A stretch of DNA of 64,000 nt from Emydura subglobosa (taxonomy: Eukaryota; Chordata; Testudines; Chelidae): the NCBI GenBank assembly GCA_007922225.1, contig ML679959.1, positions 19,864,913 to 19,928,912 on the forward strand, written 5' to 3'. The position numbers were made by a program, and so were the translations under genes. Shown here in pieces: positions 10,330-21,612 of the stretch. Positions within the stretch are counted from its first letter, which is position 1, and each line of letters starts with the position of its first letter. The notes below the pieces were generated by a model, which was given only the letters and a program-made list of their open reading frames with translations, was not told the DNA's origin and made no database searches.

Positions 10330-10480
10330 GAGTTATTATTCCACAGGGTTCAGGATACGGGGCTATAAATGTGAGGCCTGGGTTGCAGCCCGAGCCTGGA
10401 CGTATGCACTACAATTTTAGGGTTCCACATAGGCTAGCTGCTGGTGTTTTGTTGCAGTGTAGAAAGACCCTGTGGGCCTC
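10330..10480. mobile_element. hAT-like MITE fragment
   Basis: GGGGCTATAAATGTGAGGCC, TTGCAGCCCGAGCCTGGACG, then GTTGCAGTGTAGAAAGACCC, resemble turtle MITEs of the …gcccgagcctgaacgtctacactgcaatt… type. Both ends are blurred. Confidence 0.45.
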
Positions 10481-11500
10481 ACTGGAGTTTAATGGACAGA
10501 CTTCTGTTGATTTCATTGAGCTTTAGCTCAGATTCTATGTGGTTGCAATAAAACCCACCTGCCAAACACAGAGTCAGGGAGTGAGTCTTATGTGAGATAT
10601 CAGTTGTACCGTCTCTGCACAGGCTGCATGGGGTATGGCAACTAGATCCACATGGCAACTAGATCCATGTGAAACAGTGGCCCTGTTCCCGCTGAGTCTG
10701 TCCACACTAGACTATAGGGGGCCAGCATGGAGACCCTTTCTGAGTGAAAAATGGGTGCACAGATATCCCTGTGCAATGGCTCCATCTAGGGCCCTTCAGC
10801 TCAGCCACTGTGCAGGGCTTCTGTGAGTCTAGTGTTGGCTGTCTGCATCATGGATAGATTCCTCCCTAATTGCTTTCCCCAACAGACAGAACGCTAGAGG
10901 TCTTCAGACAATAAAACACTGTTTTGGCTTCTATCCTTCTCTGCTTTAGACCTTGTTTCCCATGGAAGGTAGTTGTAGAATTTCAGTGCGATTTAGCACA
11001 GTTGTAATTATTGGCTTTGGTTAAATGTTCTAATTAGCGACACAGCCTAGGTAAGGATTATCTTCCTAAAGTATTTAAAACCCCCAATAGGGAAATACTG
11101 AAAAATGTGCACAATAAGAATAGAAATCAGTCTAGTCCCTGTAAATGGTCCAGTCTTTCAGCAAGACTAAGATCATCACAGGTCCCTGAAAGGCAATAAA
11201 AGCTCAGTATAAAATAAACTATTTTGTTCCTGCATTGTCCATTGTCACAGAAACCATGACAAATTATACTGGTAGAACCTTTTAAATTGTCTGGTTATTA
11301 ACCTGCTTAAATACATTTTTATAAAAGAAACATGCCATCCCATATTATGGGCTAAATGCAGCCCTGATATAAACGAGCGCAACTCCATTGACATCAAATC
11401 TAATATTGTGACCCTAATGGAACTACACCTGTTAGTGGTTTAACTTGTCTCCATAATTTGCTTTGAGAGAGATCTCAAAGAAAGTTATAGGGGCAGACTG
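10481..11500. other. Intronic sequence, mostly unassigned
   Basis: A small palindromic-MITE-like piece (gggctaaatgcagccctgatataa) lies at 11348-11410. The remainder shows no recognised family. Confidence 0.4.
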
Positions 11501-11507
11501 TACTGTA

Positions 11508-11790
11508 TGTAGTTGGAGAAGGATGTTCCAGTGGTTAGGGCACTGGCCTAGGACATGGAAAATCTGGGTTCCATTTTCTGCTCTGCTGTGGACTTCTTGT
11601 GTGACCTTGGTCAAGCCTCTTAGTCACTCTGTGGCTCATTTCCCCATCCGTAAAATGGGGATAATAATAATTGCTTCCCTCCCCCACAGGGGTGTTGTGA
11701 GGATAATACATTAAGGATTATGAAGTGCTTTGAGATTTACTGATTAAAAAGCGCTATGTAAGAAGTAGGCATTATTATTATCATATCTTA
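11508..11790 (+). mobile_element. MIR-type SINE, nearly full length
   Basis: The core-SINE order is intact: tRNA-like head (GTTCCAGTGGTTAGGGCACTG), core (TGTGTGACCTTGGTCAAG, CTCTGTGGCTCATTTCC, CCGTAAAATGGGGATAATAA), TTGTGAGGATAATACATTAA, AAGCGCTATGTAAGAAG and the ATTATTATTAT tail. Confidence 0.88.
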
Positions 11791-11804
11791 ATTCCCACCA
11801 ACGT

Positions 11805-11905
11805 TAGGGTAAAATTTTCAAAAGAACCTATATCCCATTTTCAAAAGCACCTAAATGGGTTTTATACTCCAGAGTGATTTAGGTGCTATGGAAAGTTTTA
11901 CCCAT
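11805..11905. repeat. Palindromic MITE of the 'tttcaaaagcacctaaat' family
   Basis: TTTTCAAAAGCACCTAAATG on one side and TGATTTAGGTGCTATGGAAA on the other form an imperfect hairpin. Copies of the family recur at 12200, 32150, 49910, 51240 and 56095. Confidence 0.6.
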
Positions 11906-12199
11906 AACCAATAAATCCCATCCCAATATGGTATAGTTGTGCAGAACGAGAAAGGATTAGTGCCTGGGGATAAACGTATGGCGTGCTGTCCTTTGGGATG
12001 GCACAGCCTAGTCCCATGTTACAACCAGGCCAACTCTACAAGCCTCTGTGGTGGAGATTGTGGCCCTACATCCTCCTCACCCTTTTTGGGGCATTCTGCA
12101 CCACTAGGAGCATGATTAGCAAGCAGGCCTCTGAGTTGTGCAACTGCAGTTGTCTTTAGTCCTTGCATGGGATGGGGGGTGTAGTGGTGGTGCAGGAAA

Positions 12200-12424
12200 A
12201 ATCCTGGATACAATTTTCAAAAGCACCTAAATCCTGTTTTAAAAAAGGATTTAGGCACTTAGAAACCAAAGTCCCGTTGATTCTGTAATGAGGCTCAGGC
12301 TCATCAGGAGACATATTTTCAAAGTTATTTTGCTGCCTAAAGATGCAGATAGGCATCTAGTGGGATTTTCAAAAACACCAAGGTAGGTTAGGAGCCTAAC
12401 TCCCACTAAACTCTGGCCCTAAGT
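12200..12424. repeat. Palindromic MITE, left part
   Basis: CAATTTTCAAAAGCACCTAA, then GGATTTAGGCACTTAGAAAC, then TTTTCAAAGTT and GGGATTTTCAAAAACACC. This is the same repeat words in both orientations. A MIR lies directly after it and the family resumes at 12640. Confidence 0.6.
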
Positions 12425-12426
12425 CC

Positions 12427-12640
12427 CTAAGGGAGGCAGTGTGACCTAGTGGGTAGAGCACTGGATTGCTGGAAAACTGGGTTTTATTTTTGGCTTGGCC
12501 ACTGGCCTGCTGTGTGACCTGGGGCAAGTGATTTCACCTCTGTGCCTCAGTTTCTCTATCTTTAAAATGGGGATAATGATCCTTACTTCCTTTGTAAAGC
12601 ACTTTGAGAAAAATGCTATATAAAGCTTAGGTGGTATTAT
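12427..12640 (+). mobile_element. MIR-type SINE
   Basis: GGAGGCAGTGTGACCTAGTG, GTAGAGCACTGGATTGCTGG, TGCTGTGTGACCTGGGGCAA, CTCTGTGCCTCAGTTTCTC, TAAAATGGGGATAATGATCC, AAGCACTTTGAGAAAAATGC. Head, core and tail are all present. Confidence 0.9.
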
Positions 12641-12705
12641 CAAATCACTTTTGAAAGTGGGACTTAGTCTCCCAAGTCACTTAGGCACTCTTGAAAATGT
12701 AACAC
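12640..12705. repeat. Palindromic MITE, right part
   Basis: AAATCACTTTTGAAAGTGGG, then TCACTTAGGCACTCTTGAAA, belong to the same family as 12200-12424 and sit immediately after the MIR. Confidence 0.55.
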
Positions 12706-13500
12706 CTTTAAATTTCTCCACACTGTGCACCTGAGGAGGTGAAGTAGTGAAAGAAGCACCCTCCCCTCAACGTGCACATGTCAGATGTAGTCTGGTCCAG
12801 CTTCCCTCATTATAGTATGAGAATGCTCTTAATTACATTGTAATTGTACCCTTTGCAGGATGGTGTTTGTAATGCGTAAACTGAACTCGCTAAACTAAGG
12901 AACAGTGTATCATTTGTACTGTACTGTAAAATGTGTCAGTTCTCTTCCCCTACATCTTCAGTATATTTTTCCCTTGCCCTATAATATTTTATAGGAAAAC
13001 AATAATGTTAAATACAACACAATGGGTGACTTTCTGGCTCCACTGAACTTTTTGACTTTTGCCATTGACTTCAGTGGTGCGAGAATTTCACTCAGCGTGT
13101 TTATTGTTAACACTGTATATGGAAGAACCAAAGAACATCTGCTTGGTTTCCTAACAAGTGGATTTCAGTGGCAATGTTTTTGAGTAAAAACTAAAGGGTA
13201 GATTCAGAATGTTGAAGTTTACTAATAAAAAAGAGAGAAAGAAAGAAAAATATTTCAAGGAATGACAGGTATTCAAGCTTATTCTTAGCACCTTCCTGAA
13301 GGTGCTCTCCCTTTGTAGAGACATGACTCCAGAATTAATTAAACACAAGTGCAAACCTGAACAGGAGTTGCAATAGCATATTATCTGAATGTTCCCAAGC
13401 ATCTCTAGCCAATAAGAGTATGATACTGTACACTGGATTCTAATTTAGCTCATCTAAATAGATTTTAAATGTCAGTTACCTTTTAGTTGCTAGATTAATT
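12706..13500. other. Intronic sequence with no recognised feature
   Basis: A+T-rich; short GA-rich tract at 13226-13250. No coding potential. Confidence 0.45.
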
Positions 13501-13665
13501 CAGGTCCAGATCAAGCACAGTCCTAAACTCTCTTAAGCCAGAGCGTGGGGGCCCAGGGCTGACAGCAGGAACACGGGCCTGAGAGCAGGAACTCCCACTC
13601 TCAGCTCCGGGATGGCTGGGGCTTCCTTTGTCAGCCCCATGCATGGCAGGACTCCCACTGTCAAA
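13501..13665. repeat. GC-rich repeat of the 'gggctgacagcagga' type
   Basis: GGGGGCCCAGGGCTGACAGC, ACTCCCACTCTCAGCTCC, TTTGTCAGCCCCATGCATGG: paired GGGCTGA/TCAGCCC words suggest a decayed palindromic repeat. The composition differs sharply from the flanks. Confidence 0.4.
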
Positions 13666-15395
13666 ACTGTAGTGAAAGTTTATATTGCACAATCTGCAGT
13701 TTCTGCAATATCCCAAGTTAAACTGGGTCTTAATAATGAGACTTATAAAAGTTCATATGAATGTTTGTGGAAAACAAATACATTGGGATTGCAATTGTAA
13801 ATATCTTCAAAGTGAATTTGAGGTTTCTGTGCAAATGAACACTTATGAATATATTTTACAGTCTTTATCCAGATGTGGTCCCTGCTTTTGCTATTGATAA
13901 TATTCTCTGCAGTGGTTTAAAAATTCAGCCAGTGTAGCTGCACCTAAAGCAAACTCCTGCATAAATTTAATGTATGAATTTATCCTTTAAACATTGAACT
14001 GATCCCTGAAGATAGGAATTTTCCATCGACATAAATATGTAATGCTGACTCTTCTAATCAGGCATGTCATGAAGATTTATTTTTATGAGGTAGGATGGAT
14101 ATAATTGAATTTCACATGCATTTTAGACAAGGGTGTGTGTGTGTGTGAGGCAAAGGGGGAAGAGGAAAGAGTGGGGGAAGGACAGTTGGGGTGTAATGGA
14201 AAAATTTCGAGTTAGCAAACAACTTTTAGATTTGTTGGTTCAGTTTCACCATAGAAATGTGATATTACAAGAATGAAAACAACTTGAAAGTCAAATTATA
14301 AACCCAAATTTTGATACTTCTTAAGAGACACACACAGCCAAACTATCTGAAATGTTCTTAAACTTCAAACAGTCTGTGTTTGATTGCTTGAGTTGAATGG
14401 TTCCACCTTTCTGTGCTACTGTTATCTGTGCATTCTGCTATACGTTACAGGAACTGTTGCAGTAGTGTCAACAAGAATTAATTTTGAGTGTATGGCAAGG
14501 TATTATTTTAGTACATTGTAAAGCATTTTGTCCCTTGCCACCCCTCTTTCAGTTAAATCACTGTTATTATTAACTTATTACTTTAATGCCAAGAGGCTTG
14601 GATCAAGATTGGTGACCCATTGTTATAGACATAGAACATACAGATAGAAAGAAGACCTGAAGAACTTATAAATTGACAATACAGTCAAAGGATGAAAGAA
14701 AGCAAAAATATGTCTCTTCTTTAAAGTCCTTAATATATTTGAATGAATGCTGGTGTACAATTTAATATAATTACTTAAGTGGAATTGTTTTGCTTTCACC
14801 TGCATTATATTTTTGACAAACCAAATATATTTGGATAGGAGAAATATAATATGGCCATTATATTGTTTGTTGTGACCAGTAGGTGGGAATTTCAGCTTTA
14901 AGAGATAGAAATGTCTCAAGTACCACAACTTCATTATGGAATATTACAGCAGTTTTAAACCTTGTATTTACTTCCAGCTCAGTTCATAAGACAATTTATT
15001 TTTTGCAGATTGTGTTGCAGTGACAGAAAGTGACACCTTTGTCTTTTATTCTGTCAAAGAAAGCAAAAATAAGTCTCACAAACCAAATTTGTTATTTTCA
15101 GTGGTGATGGCTGAGAGATGCAGTTTTTTAACCTGGTTTTTGTGACTTCCTTGTCTTGTAATGTTCTTAGGAGAAGAAACTACCAAGTTTTGTCTTTAAC
15201 CGAAAATTCTATTTCTGACATTGACTAGTATCACATGCTTCAGAAACAAATGATTACATGGTCCTAGAAATCAGCTCTTCCATATTCCATGCCAAATAGG
15301 CTTCATGGTACAGTAAAACAGGATATCTTCTCCTGCAAAAGCAAACGCTACCGCTACACCTTGAGCTAAAGGCATAGCTGTAAGCTGAAGTAATA
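13666..15395. other. Intronic sequence with no recognised family
   Basis: A+T-rich. A (GT)8 run lies at 14131-14148 and a GA-rich patch at 14150-14190. Nothing else is supportable. Confidence 0.45.
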
Positions 15396-15677
15396 TTGGG
15401 GCCGAGGCTGTCTCTACACTGCAGCTAATATTGGCATAACTTACGTCGCTCAGGGGTGTGAATAAACCACCCCTCAAGCGACATAAGTTATACCGACATA
15501 AGCACCCGGTGGACATGCTATGTCGGCGAGAGAGCTCCTCCCACTGACATAGCTACTGCGGCTCGTCGGGGCTGGAGCAGTTAAGCCAACAGGAGAGCTC
15601 TCTCCCATCAGAGGAGCTTAGAGCTGCACCAGTGCAGCTGCGCTGTTGTAAACTCTGTAGTGTAGCTGTGCTCTTAC
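15396..15677. mobile_element. hAT-like MITE with internal hairpin
   Basis: Opens with GGCTGTCTCTACACTGCA and closes with CTCTGTAGTGTAGCTGTGCTC. Inside, CATAACTTACGTCGCTCAGG folds on the complement of CAAGCGACATAAGTTATACC, and paired CTATGTCGGCGAGAGAGCTC / GAGAGCTCTCTCCCATC arms follow. This matches the architecture of an abundant turtle MITE I recall. Confidence 0.75.
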
Positions 15678-17845
15678 GCTTGGCTGATTAGTTTATATTT
15701 AATTTTTTCTTTTAAATATTTCCTTACCTGTCCTTTATCAGTGGTTAATTTGACTGGTTCTCCTCTCCTTAACTCGTTATGTCAACATATATATTTTTTC
15801 AGTTGATATATTTTTTCAGTTGATATATTTCACTTGATATATCTGTGAAACCCCCTCAATCCCCTTGACTGCTTTGGCTTTGCTAACCTTCTATTTCTCT
15901 GCAAGTTGTGCCTATCAGAATATTTTTGCTTACTCATTTTCTATTTCCAGGACAGATTTTCATTTACCCTCATCTATTTTTGCATCCCCTCAGGAAGCTA
16001 CATTAGACATATCCTATTTGCTGCTTTCATCCTCGAAACTTGTCTGTTGTGCCTTAATTAGAGTGCCTCTTAGGAATCCTTAACATTTTCCTGCTTTGAA
16101 GGATGTTACTACTTCCTTCTGTTGTACCTTACTCATCAGATTTCTTAATTCGCCAAAAAATGATTTCTTGAAATCCAATACCCTTGTACGGCTGCATTCT
16201 GTGATCCCATTCCATACTATACTGAATTCAAATAAACATGATTACAGGATAGCACTTACTCTATTAATATCACAATCAACTAGTCTCACAATAAACTATT
16301 TTTCATTAACTTAAATGCAGTTTCTTCTGGCTTAGAGTATCTTGGGAAGTGATCCTGATTTTTTTTTATTCTTGTTCTTCTCCCGTTCTGTGTGGTGGTA
16401 GCAGATTCCTACTAGCAATTATCCCTTGTTTCTCATTCTATATATCCTCCGTACCCAAAGAGTTTCTTCACTGCACTCTTCACTTTGAAATTGTCATTCC
16501 CTATAGCAGTAGCCCTGGCTTTACAAGAGAAAGGTGCAGATCTCTTCATAATATGCATAGTTGTAACTGAATGTGCTCTGGGCAACATTTGGTGCTGCTT
16601 CCTGCCGGTGATCTTTCCTGCAGAAGCTCACAAATCCATCTCTGCTGAGATTTCACTTCCCATTGGTGTCCAATACAATCCATAACTTAAGCTTAATAAT
16701 TTAAAATGCTACAAGAAGAAAGAAACCAACAATTCTCACACTTCTATCCAGTGTCCCAACCCCCCCAAAACAAGTCTGCTGCATAGTGAGAGGTAATTGT
16801 GCTATCAGATACACTGTCTTTCTGAAAAAGAGAACATTCACCTTTTAAGAGGAAAGCTTTAGTTCCTCATACAGAAGTCTCATATTTCCTAGCCATTGTA
16901 AAAAACCTTCAAACCATTTCTTACCAAAAGGCCAGTGAAAATATGTCTTGAAGCATTCAATTACAGAACTGTGAACTCTGGCTCAGTCATACTAATGGGG
17001 GCAGGTGTGGATGGGGGTATTTCAGAATGCAGAGCCTGACATAAGGATCTCTTCCCCACCACTGTATTGCAGCCTCCTCCTAGAATGCAAGTTTAAATGT
17101 TTCTCCATAAGAAAAGTTTATGGTTTAAATAAATTTAGACTGAAGTTGGAGTCTTCCTCATTAGCTTTTTGGAAATTGAAGTCAGTACCCTCCTTGGTAG
17201 CCACTAGCCAAGTGGACTTAGAGATCTCCACTCTATGAAATATATAATCAGTTGGGGACCATAGTTTCTATTTATATGGTAATTTTAATTTGCTTATCAA
17301 ATATAGGTGCAAGTACAAAGACTTCAAAAAAATATGCCAAAAAAAACTGCAGAAGATATATTGTTCCCCACCTTATCTCGGTGCTCTCCATACCTATGGA
17401 TAGTAACTTGGAGAACATATGTTTTAAAAATCTCTTAGTGGGGATATGGTTTATGGATCTCTGAGAAATCTCTAGAAACCCAGGATCCTGAAGATCGCAA
17501 GAAAATATATCTTGAATTTTATGGATTATTAATTTTCAAAGGAAGGATGTCTCTGGGTCTGTTGCAGATTTTTGTGTAAAGGGAACATCTACATTCTGTT
17601 TATCTTTGTATTAATATCTGATGGAGATCAAATGTGGCCCTCTTCTTTGGTTTCCTAAAATTGAGCAGGGTTAATATGAGACCTCCATTTGGCAGACAAA
17701 GAGGAATGGATCACAGAATTCCAAAATAATGGTAGCTTAGATACAAGTAATCATTATTTGATCATGTTTATAATGTGCAAACAGAACAAAGTCCAAACCA
17801 GTAATATAAACTTGGTGCTTTAAAAGTGCAAAACCAAAAACAACA
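15678..17845. other. Intronic sequence with a short tandem repeat
   Basis: An 18-mer based on TTTTTTCAGTTGATATA is repeated about three times at 15793-15842. Otherwise it is A+T-rich with no recognised element or gene. Confidence 0.5.
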
Positions 17846-18015
17846 GTGAGCCAAATGTGTGTGGCGGAAGAATTTAATCAGAAAAATGTGAATGATCATT
17901 GGGAATTGTTTAAGAACACTTTACTAGATGCTCAAAAAGCCACAATTTCACAATCAAGTCAGAAGGTCACACTGATTAAAACACTGGCCTGGTTTAGAGA
18001 GGAAGTGAAGGCCGT

Positions 18016-18052
18016 GCTCTCTCATTCTCTCTCTCTCTCTCGCTCTCTCTCT
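18016..18052. repeat. (CT)n microsatellite within CR1
   Basis: About 16 CT units with one CG interruption, replacing several dozen bases of the usual CR1 sequence. Confidence 0.85.
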
Positions 18053-19220
18053 AAGAAAAGGGAAATTGATAGCTTTTAATTTATATTCCTTACTAGGTGT
18101 TATATAATATTGATAAGGGAATCAAAGAGATACAAGGGGAAACCAGAGGCCAGCATAGTTAAGGACAATGTGGAGTTTTTAAGTTTATTAGGAACAAAAA
18201 TAATTCTAACAATGGTATTGGTCCAACATTAGATGGAAATGATAGAATTATCAATAATAATGCAGAAAATATTCTTTTGATGAGATTACAAGTTTGGTTG
18301 ATAAAGGTAATAGTGTTGATGTAATATATTTAAACGTCTGTAAGGTATCTGACTTGGTACTGCACAATATTTTGATTAAAAATAGAGAGGATATAAAATT
18401 AGCATGCCACACAATAAGTGGATTAAAAGCTTGCTAACTGATGGGTCTCAAAATGTAATTGTAAACAGGGAATCATCATTCAACTGGTGTAGTTCTAGTG
18501 GGATCCCTCATGAGTCAATTCTTGCCCTACGCTATTTAATGTTTTTATCAAAGACCTGGAAGAAAACATAAAATCATCACTGACAAAGTTTGCAGATGAC
18601 ACAAACATTGGGGGAGTGGTAAATAACAAAGAGTAGGCTGGCACAAGCACACAACATATGTTTTAATATGGCTAAATGTAATTGTATGCATCTGGGAACA
18701 AATAATGTAGGCGATGCTTACAGGAAGGGGGACTCTATCCTGGGATGCAATAACCCTGATAAAGAACTGTGGCTCATGGTGGATAATTAGCTGTACATGG
18801 GCTCCCAGTGTGACGCTGTGGCCAAATGGGCTGATGTGATCTTTGGATGCATAAACGGGAATCTCAAGAAGGAGTAAAGGGGTTATTTTATCTTTGTATT
18901 TGGCACTGGTGTGACCATGCAGAAAGACTGTGTCCAGTTCTGGTGCCCACAATTCAAGCATATTGATAAATTGGAGAGGGTTCAGAGAAGAACCACAAGA
19001 ATGATGCAAGGATTAAAAAACATACCTTCTACTGATAGACTCAAGGAGCTCAATCTATTTAGCTTAACAAACAGAAGCTTGACTTGATTACATTCTATAA
19101 ATATCTACATGGGGAATAAATATTTAATAATGGCTTCTTCAATCTACCAGATAAAGAAATAACATGATCCAATAGCTGGAAGTTGAAGCTAGACAAATTC
19201 AGACTAGAAATAAGGCATAC

Positions 19221-19247
19221 TTTATTTATTTATTTATTTATTTTTAA
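19221..19247. repeat. (TTTA)n microsatellite within CR1
   Basis: Six TTTA units in the CR1 3' region, just before AACAGTGAGAGGTAATTAA. Confidence 0.85.
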
Positions 19248-19455
19248 CAGTGAGAGGTAATTAATCATTGGAACAATTTACCAATGGTCGTGCTGGATTC
19301 TCCATCACTGATCATTTTTAAATCAAGATTGAATTATTTTTTCTAAATGATATGCTCTAGAAGTTGTTTGGGGAAAGTTCTATGGCCTGAGTTATACAGG
19401 TGGTCAGAATAAATGATCACAGTGGTCCTTTCTGGTCTTGGAATCTATGAGCTAT

Positions 19456-20072
19456 TTTTGGTTATAGTCAAATTTGAATATTAAGCAGGGAAGTCCGACA
19501 GTGTAGGTTTATTCCTTCTAATGCCCTAGTCTATGATCAGAAAACTCCCACCGACTTTCAGAAAGGTCAGAATTTCATCCAAAATGTATTGATTCAAGAC
19601 TGTATTCAGCATCACAAGCACACAACATTTTGTATCTCAGGTCCACAGTGTGGTTCTCAGAAGACAGTTTTCCCACATTTGATTATTTTTTTTAATGATA
19701 AACTTTTAAAAAATGAATTTCAGATGTTTTATTTGGGAAATCATTTTCTGTAAAAATTGATTTTGCGTTTTTGCTATGTCCTATGTAAGTGAAGTGCACT
19801 ATATTGCTTTAAAATAATTTCCCTAACCAATATAGCAGTGTGATATAGTAATGAATTAAACCCAAATGTGTCTTGCATTCACATTGGCATAATAAGTAAC
19901 TAGTCCCTTGTGAAATTTCCTTATTATCTAAGACAGCCTAGCCTAATGACTTCTTTCTTATGACTTGCCTCTTGCTAATATTATGTAGTATTGTGCTAGG
20001 GAAAATAGAAAGAAAATTACAATTTCAGAACTAATTACCAGTTTATAAACTCTTTAAATCACTAAATATATC
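19456..20072. other. Intronic sequence with no recognised feature
   Basis: A+T-rich DNA between the CR1 and the candidate terminal exon. Confidence 0.45.
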
Positions 20073-20096
20073 TTAACTTATCTCTGAAATGTGCAG

Positions 20097-20208
20097 ATCA
20101 AATGTTGATGGAATTGGAAACAAAGGAGGCATTTCCCAGTCTTCTGAGTCCTTTGCTCCAGTGAAGAAGAAAAGCATGGCGAACTTGGATGTGCCGTGTT
20201 TTATGTAA
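20097..20208 (+). CDS. Candidate alternative terminal exon, phase-compatible with the NAALADL2 exon
   Basis: AG at 20095-20096 follows a pyrimidine-rich stretch with a branch-point-like CTTAACT at 20073-20079. Joined to the AG left over from 9506, the first base completes Arg and the frame then runs 36 codons (begins SNVDGIGN, basic PVKKKSM in the middle, ends LDVPCFM) to TAA at 20206-20208. An AATAAA follows 22 bases after the stop. The predicted product would keep the cytoplasmic tail and membrane anchor of NAALADL2 and replace the whole peptidase-like ectodomain by a 36-residue polar, basic tail. I do not recognise the tail. It does not resemble the residues I recall following this exon in NAALADL2. 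It could equally be a chance frame or the fossil 3' end of a retrocopy; there is no A-rich tail after the AATAAA. Confidence 0.3.
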
Positions 20209-20229
20209 ATACTATTGGTATAGTGCTTC

Positions 20230-20235
20230 AATAAA
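20230..20235 (+). terminator. AATAAA polyadenylation signal after the candidate terminal exon
   Basis: Canonical AATAAA 22 bases after the TAA at 20206. A GT-rich stretch (gagtgtgtaagaagtcctgtagatg) lies about 45-70 bases further on, as expected of a downstream element. AATAAA is common by chance in A+T-rich DNA, so its value comes from its position. Confidence 0.3.
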
Positions 20236-20239
20236 ATTG

Positions 20240-21000
20240 ATCAGAATAATAACAATCCAGAGGGACTAATTCTTAAAATGAGTGTGTAAGAAGTCCTGTA
20301 GATGCAATACTTCATTACAAATGTTAGTGTGATAATTCAGAACACCATATTTATTTTCCTGCTTAATTTAACATACTGCATGTAATCATCTCCCAGTAGC
20401 AATATCTGGACACAAAATAATTTATCTCTGGTCACCTAGGTTTTTGGGTAGCACAACAGTAATTTATTTTAAGTACAGAGAACAAGGGTAGCATGGGCAC
20501 TGAGATCACTCTGCCAATGTGCCTCAACTTTGTTCTGTCAGAACTATTGGTAGGGCTTAGACGGCAGTCCCGTGTCCATGCCAACTGAGTACCTGCCCTG
20601 TTCTCAGTGATTGCTTATAGCAGTGCAAAGATAGTCCCAATTGGAATGGGGCTTTTTGTGACATACTGCTTTCCCAACAGGCACTAGAATGAGCTGAACG
20701 GATGTAAGAATAGAAGTAAACTGCTTGGTAAAGGGCTGGCATAAATTAATGCCTCCCCTTCTCTCAATCAGTAGGGGAACCAGGGAGGGAATTGTGACTC
20801 TCTGAATCATATTTCCTTCCCTAAGCTGTTCCTGGGCAGCACATCTTAAGCATTGACCCTTACACAGGGTGAGGCATAGTCACAGACTTATCTTCAGGTG
20901 AAGGATAGATGAACAGTGTTTGGAAAAAAATCAGTTCTAAGCATTGTTTTTGTTGCAGCATGACAAATGGGAATAGACTGTAGCTATCTATGAATCACAA
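20240..21000. other. Intronic sequence with no recognised feature
   Basis: No repeat family or gene recognised. Confidence 0.4.
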
Positions 21001-21004
21001 AATA

Positions 21005-21612
21005 TTAAGAATGTAATGACCATACTGGGTCAAACCAGTGGTCCATCTAGCTCAGTATCCTGTCTTCTGACAGTGGCTGGTGCCAGATTCTTCATAGGGA
21101 GGGAACGGAACAGGGCAACTGTCGAGTGATCCATCCCCTGTCATCTAGTCCCAGCTTCTGGCAGTTGGAGGTTTTGGAACACCTAAAGCATGAGGTTGCA
21201 CCCCAGACCATCTTGGCTAATAGCCATTGAGGACCAATCCTCCAAGAATTTACCTAATTCTTTTTTAAACCCAGTTATACTTTTGGCTTTAAGAACATCT
21301 CCTGGCAACGGGTTCTACAGGTTGGCTGTGCCTTGTGTAAAGAAGTATTTCTTTGTCTTAAATCTGCTGCCTATTAATTTCATTGGGTGACCCTTGGTTC
21401 TTGTGTTATGTGAAGGGGTAAATAACACGTTCCTGTTCACTTTCTCCATACCTCTCATTATTGTATTGACCTTCATCGGCTATCCCCCCTTAGTCATCTC
21501 TTTTCTAAGCTGAACAGTCTTTTTAACCTCTCCTCGTATGGAAGTTGTTTTGTAACCCTAATAATTTTTGTTGCTCTACTCTGTATCTTTTTCAGTACTA
21601 GTTTGCATGGTT
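21005..21612 (-). mobile_element. CR1 LINE 3' end
   Basis: Antisense CR1 words in order: CCATACTGGGTCAAACCAGT, CTGTCTTCTGACAGTGGC, ATCTTGGCTAATAGCCATTG, AATCTGCTGCCTATTAATTT, CCCCCTTAGTCATCTCTTTT, TTTTTAACCTCTCCTCGTAT. The same subfamily as the element at 716. It is truncated near 21612. Confidence 0.92.

Larger units (their letters stand above)
17846..19455 (+). mobile_element. CR1 LINE, long degenerate copy (3' half)
   Basis: A 5'-truncated CR1 running from ORF2 through the 3' end. At 17846-18010 a frame still reads LFKNTLLDAQKATI and KTLAWFREEVKAV. A CT-repeat (18016-18050) has expanded just after it. The catalytic FADD survives in one frame at 18589-18600 (KFADDTNIG), but stops and frameshifts lie throughout. 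The 3' end has GATCACAGTGGTCCTTTCTG and CTTGGAATCTATGAGC. A (TTTA)n run sits at 19221-19246. Confidence 0.9.

Noticed and set aside
11508..12640. tRNA genes suggested by tRNA-like heads
   Set aside because: The tRNA-like segments are MIR SINE heads followed by the SINE core and tail; they lack an intact cloverleaf.
18548..19009. 153-codon open frame on the minus strand
   Set aside because: It lies antisense to a CR1 whose plus strand carries the recognisable reverse-transcriptase FADD motif. It is a shadow frame.
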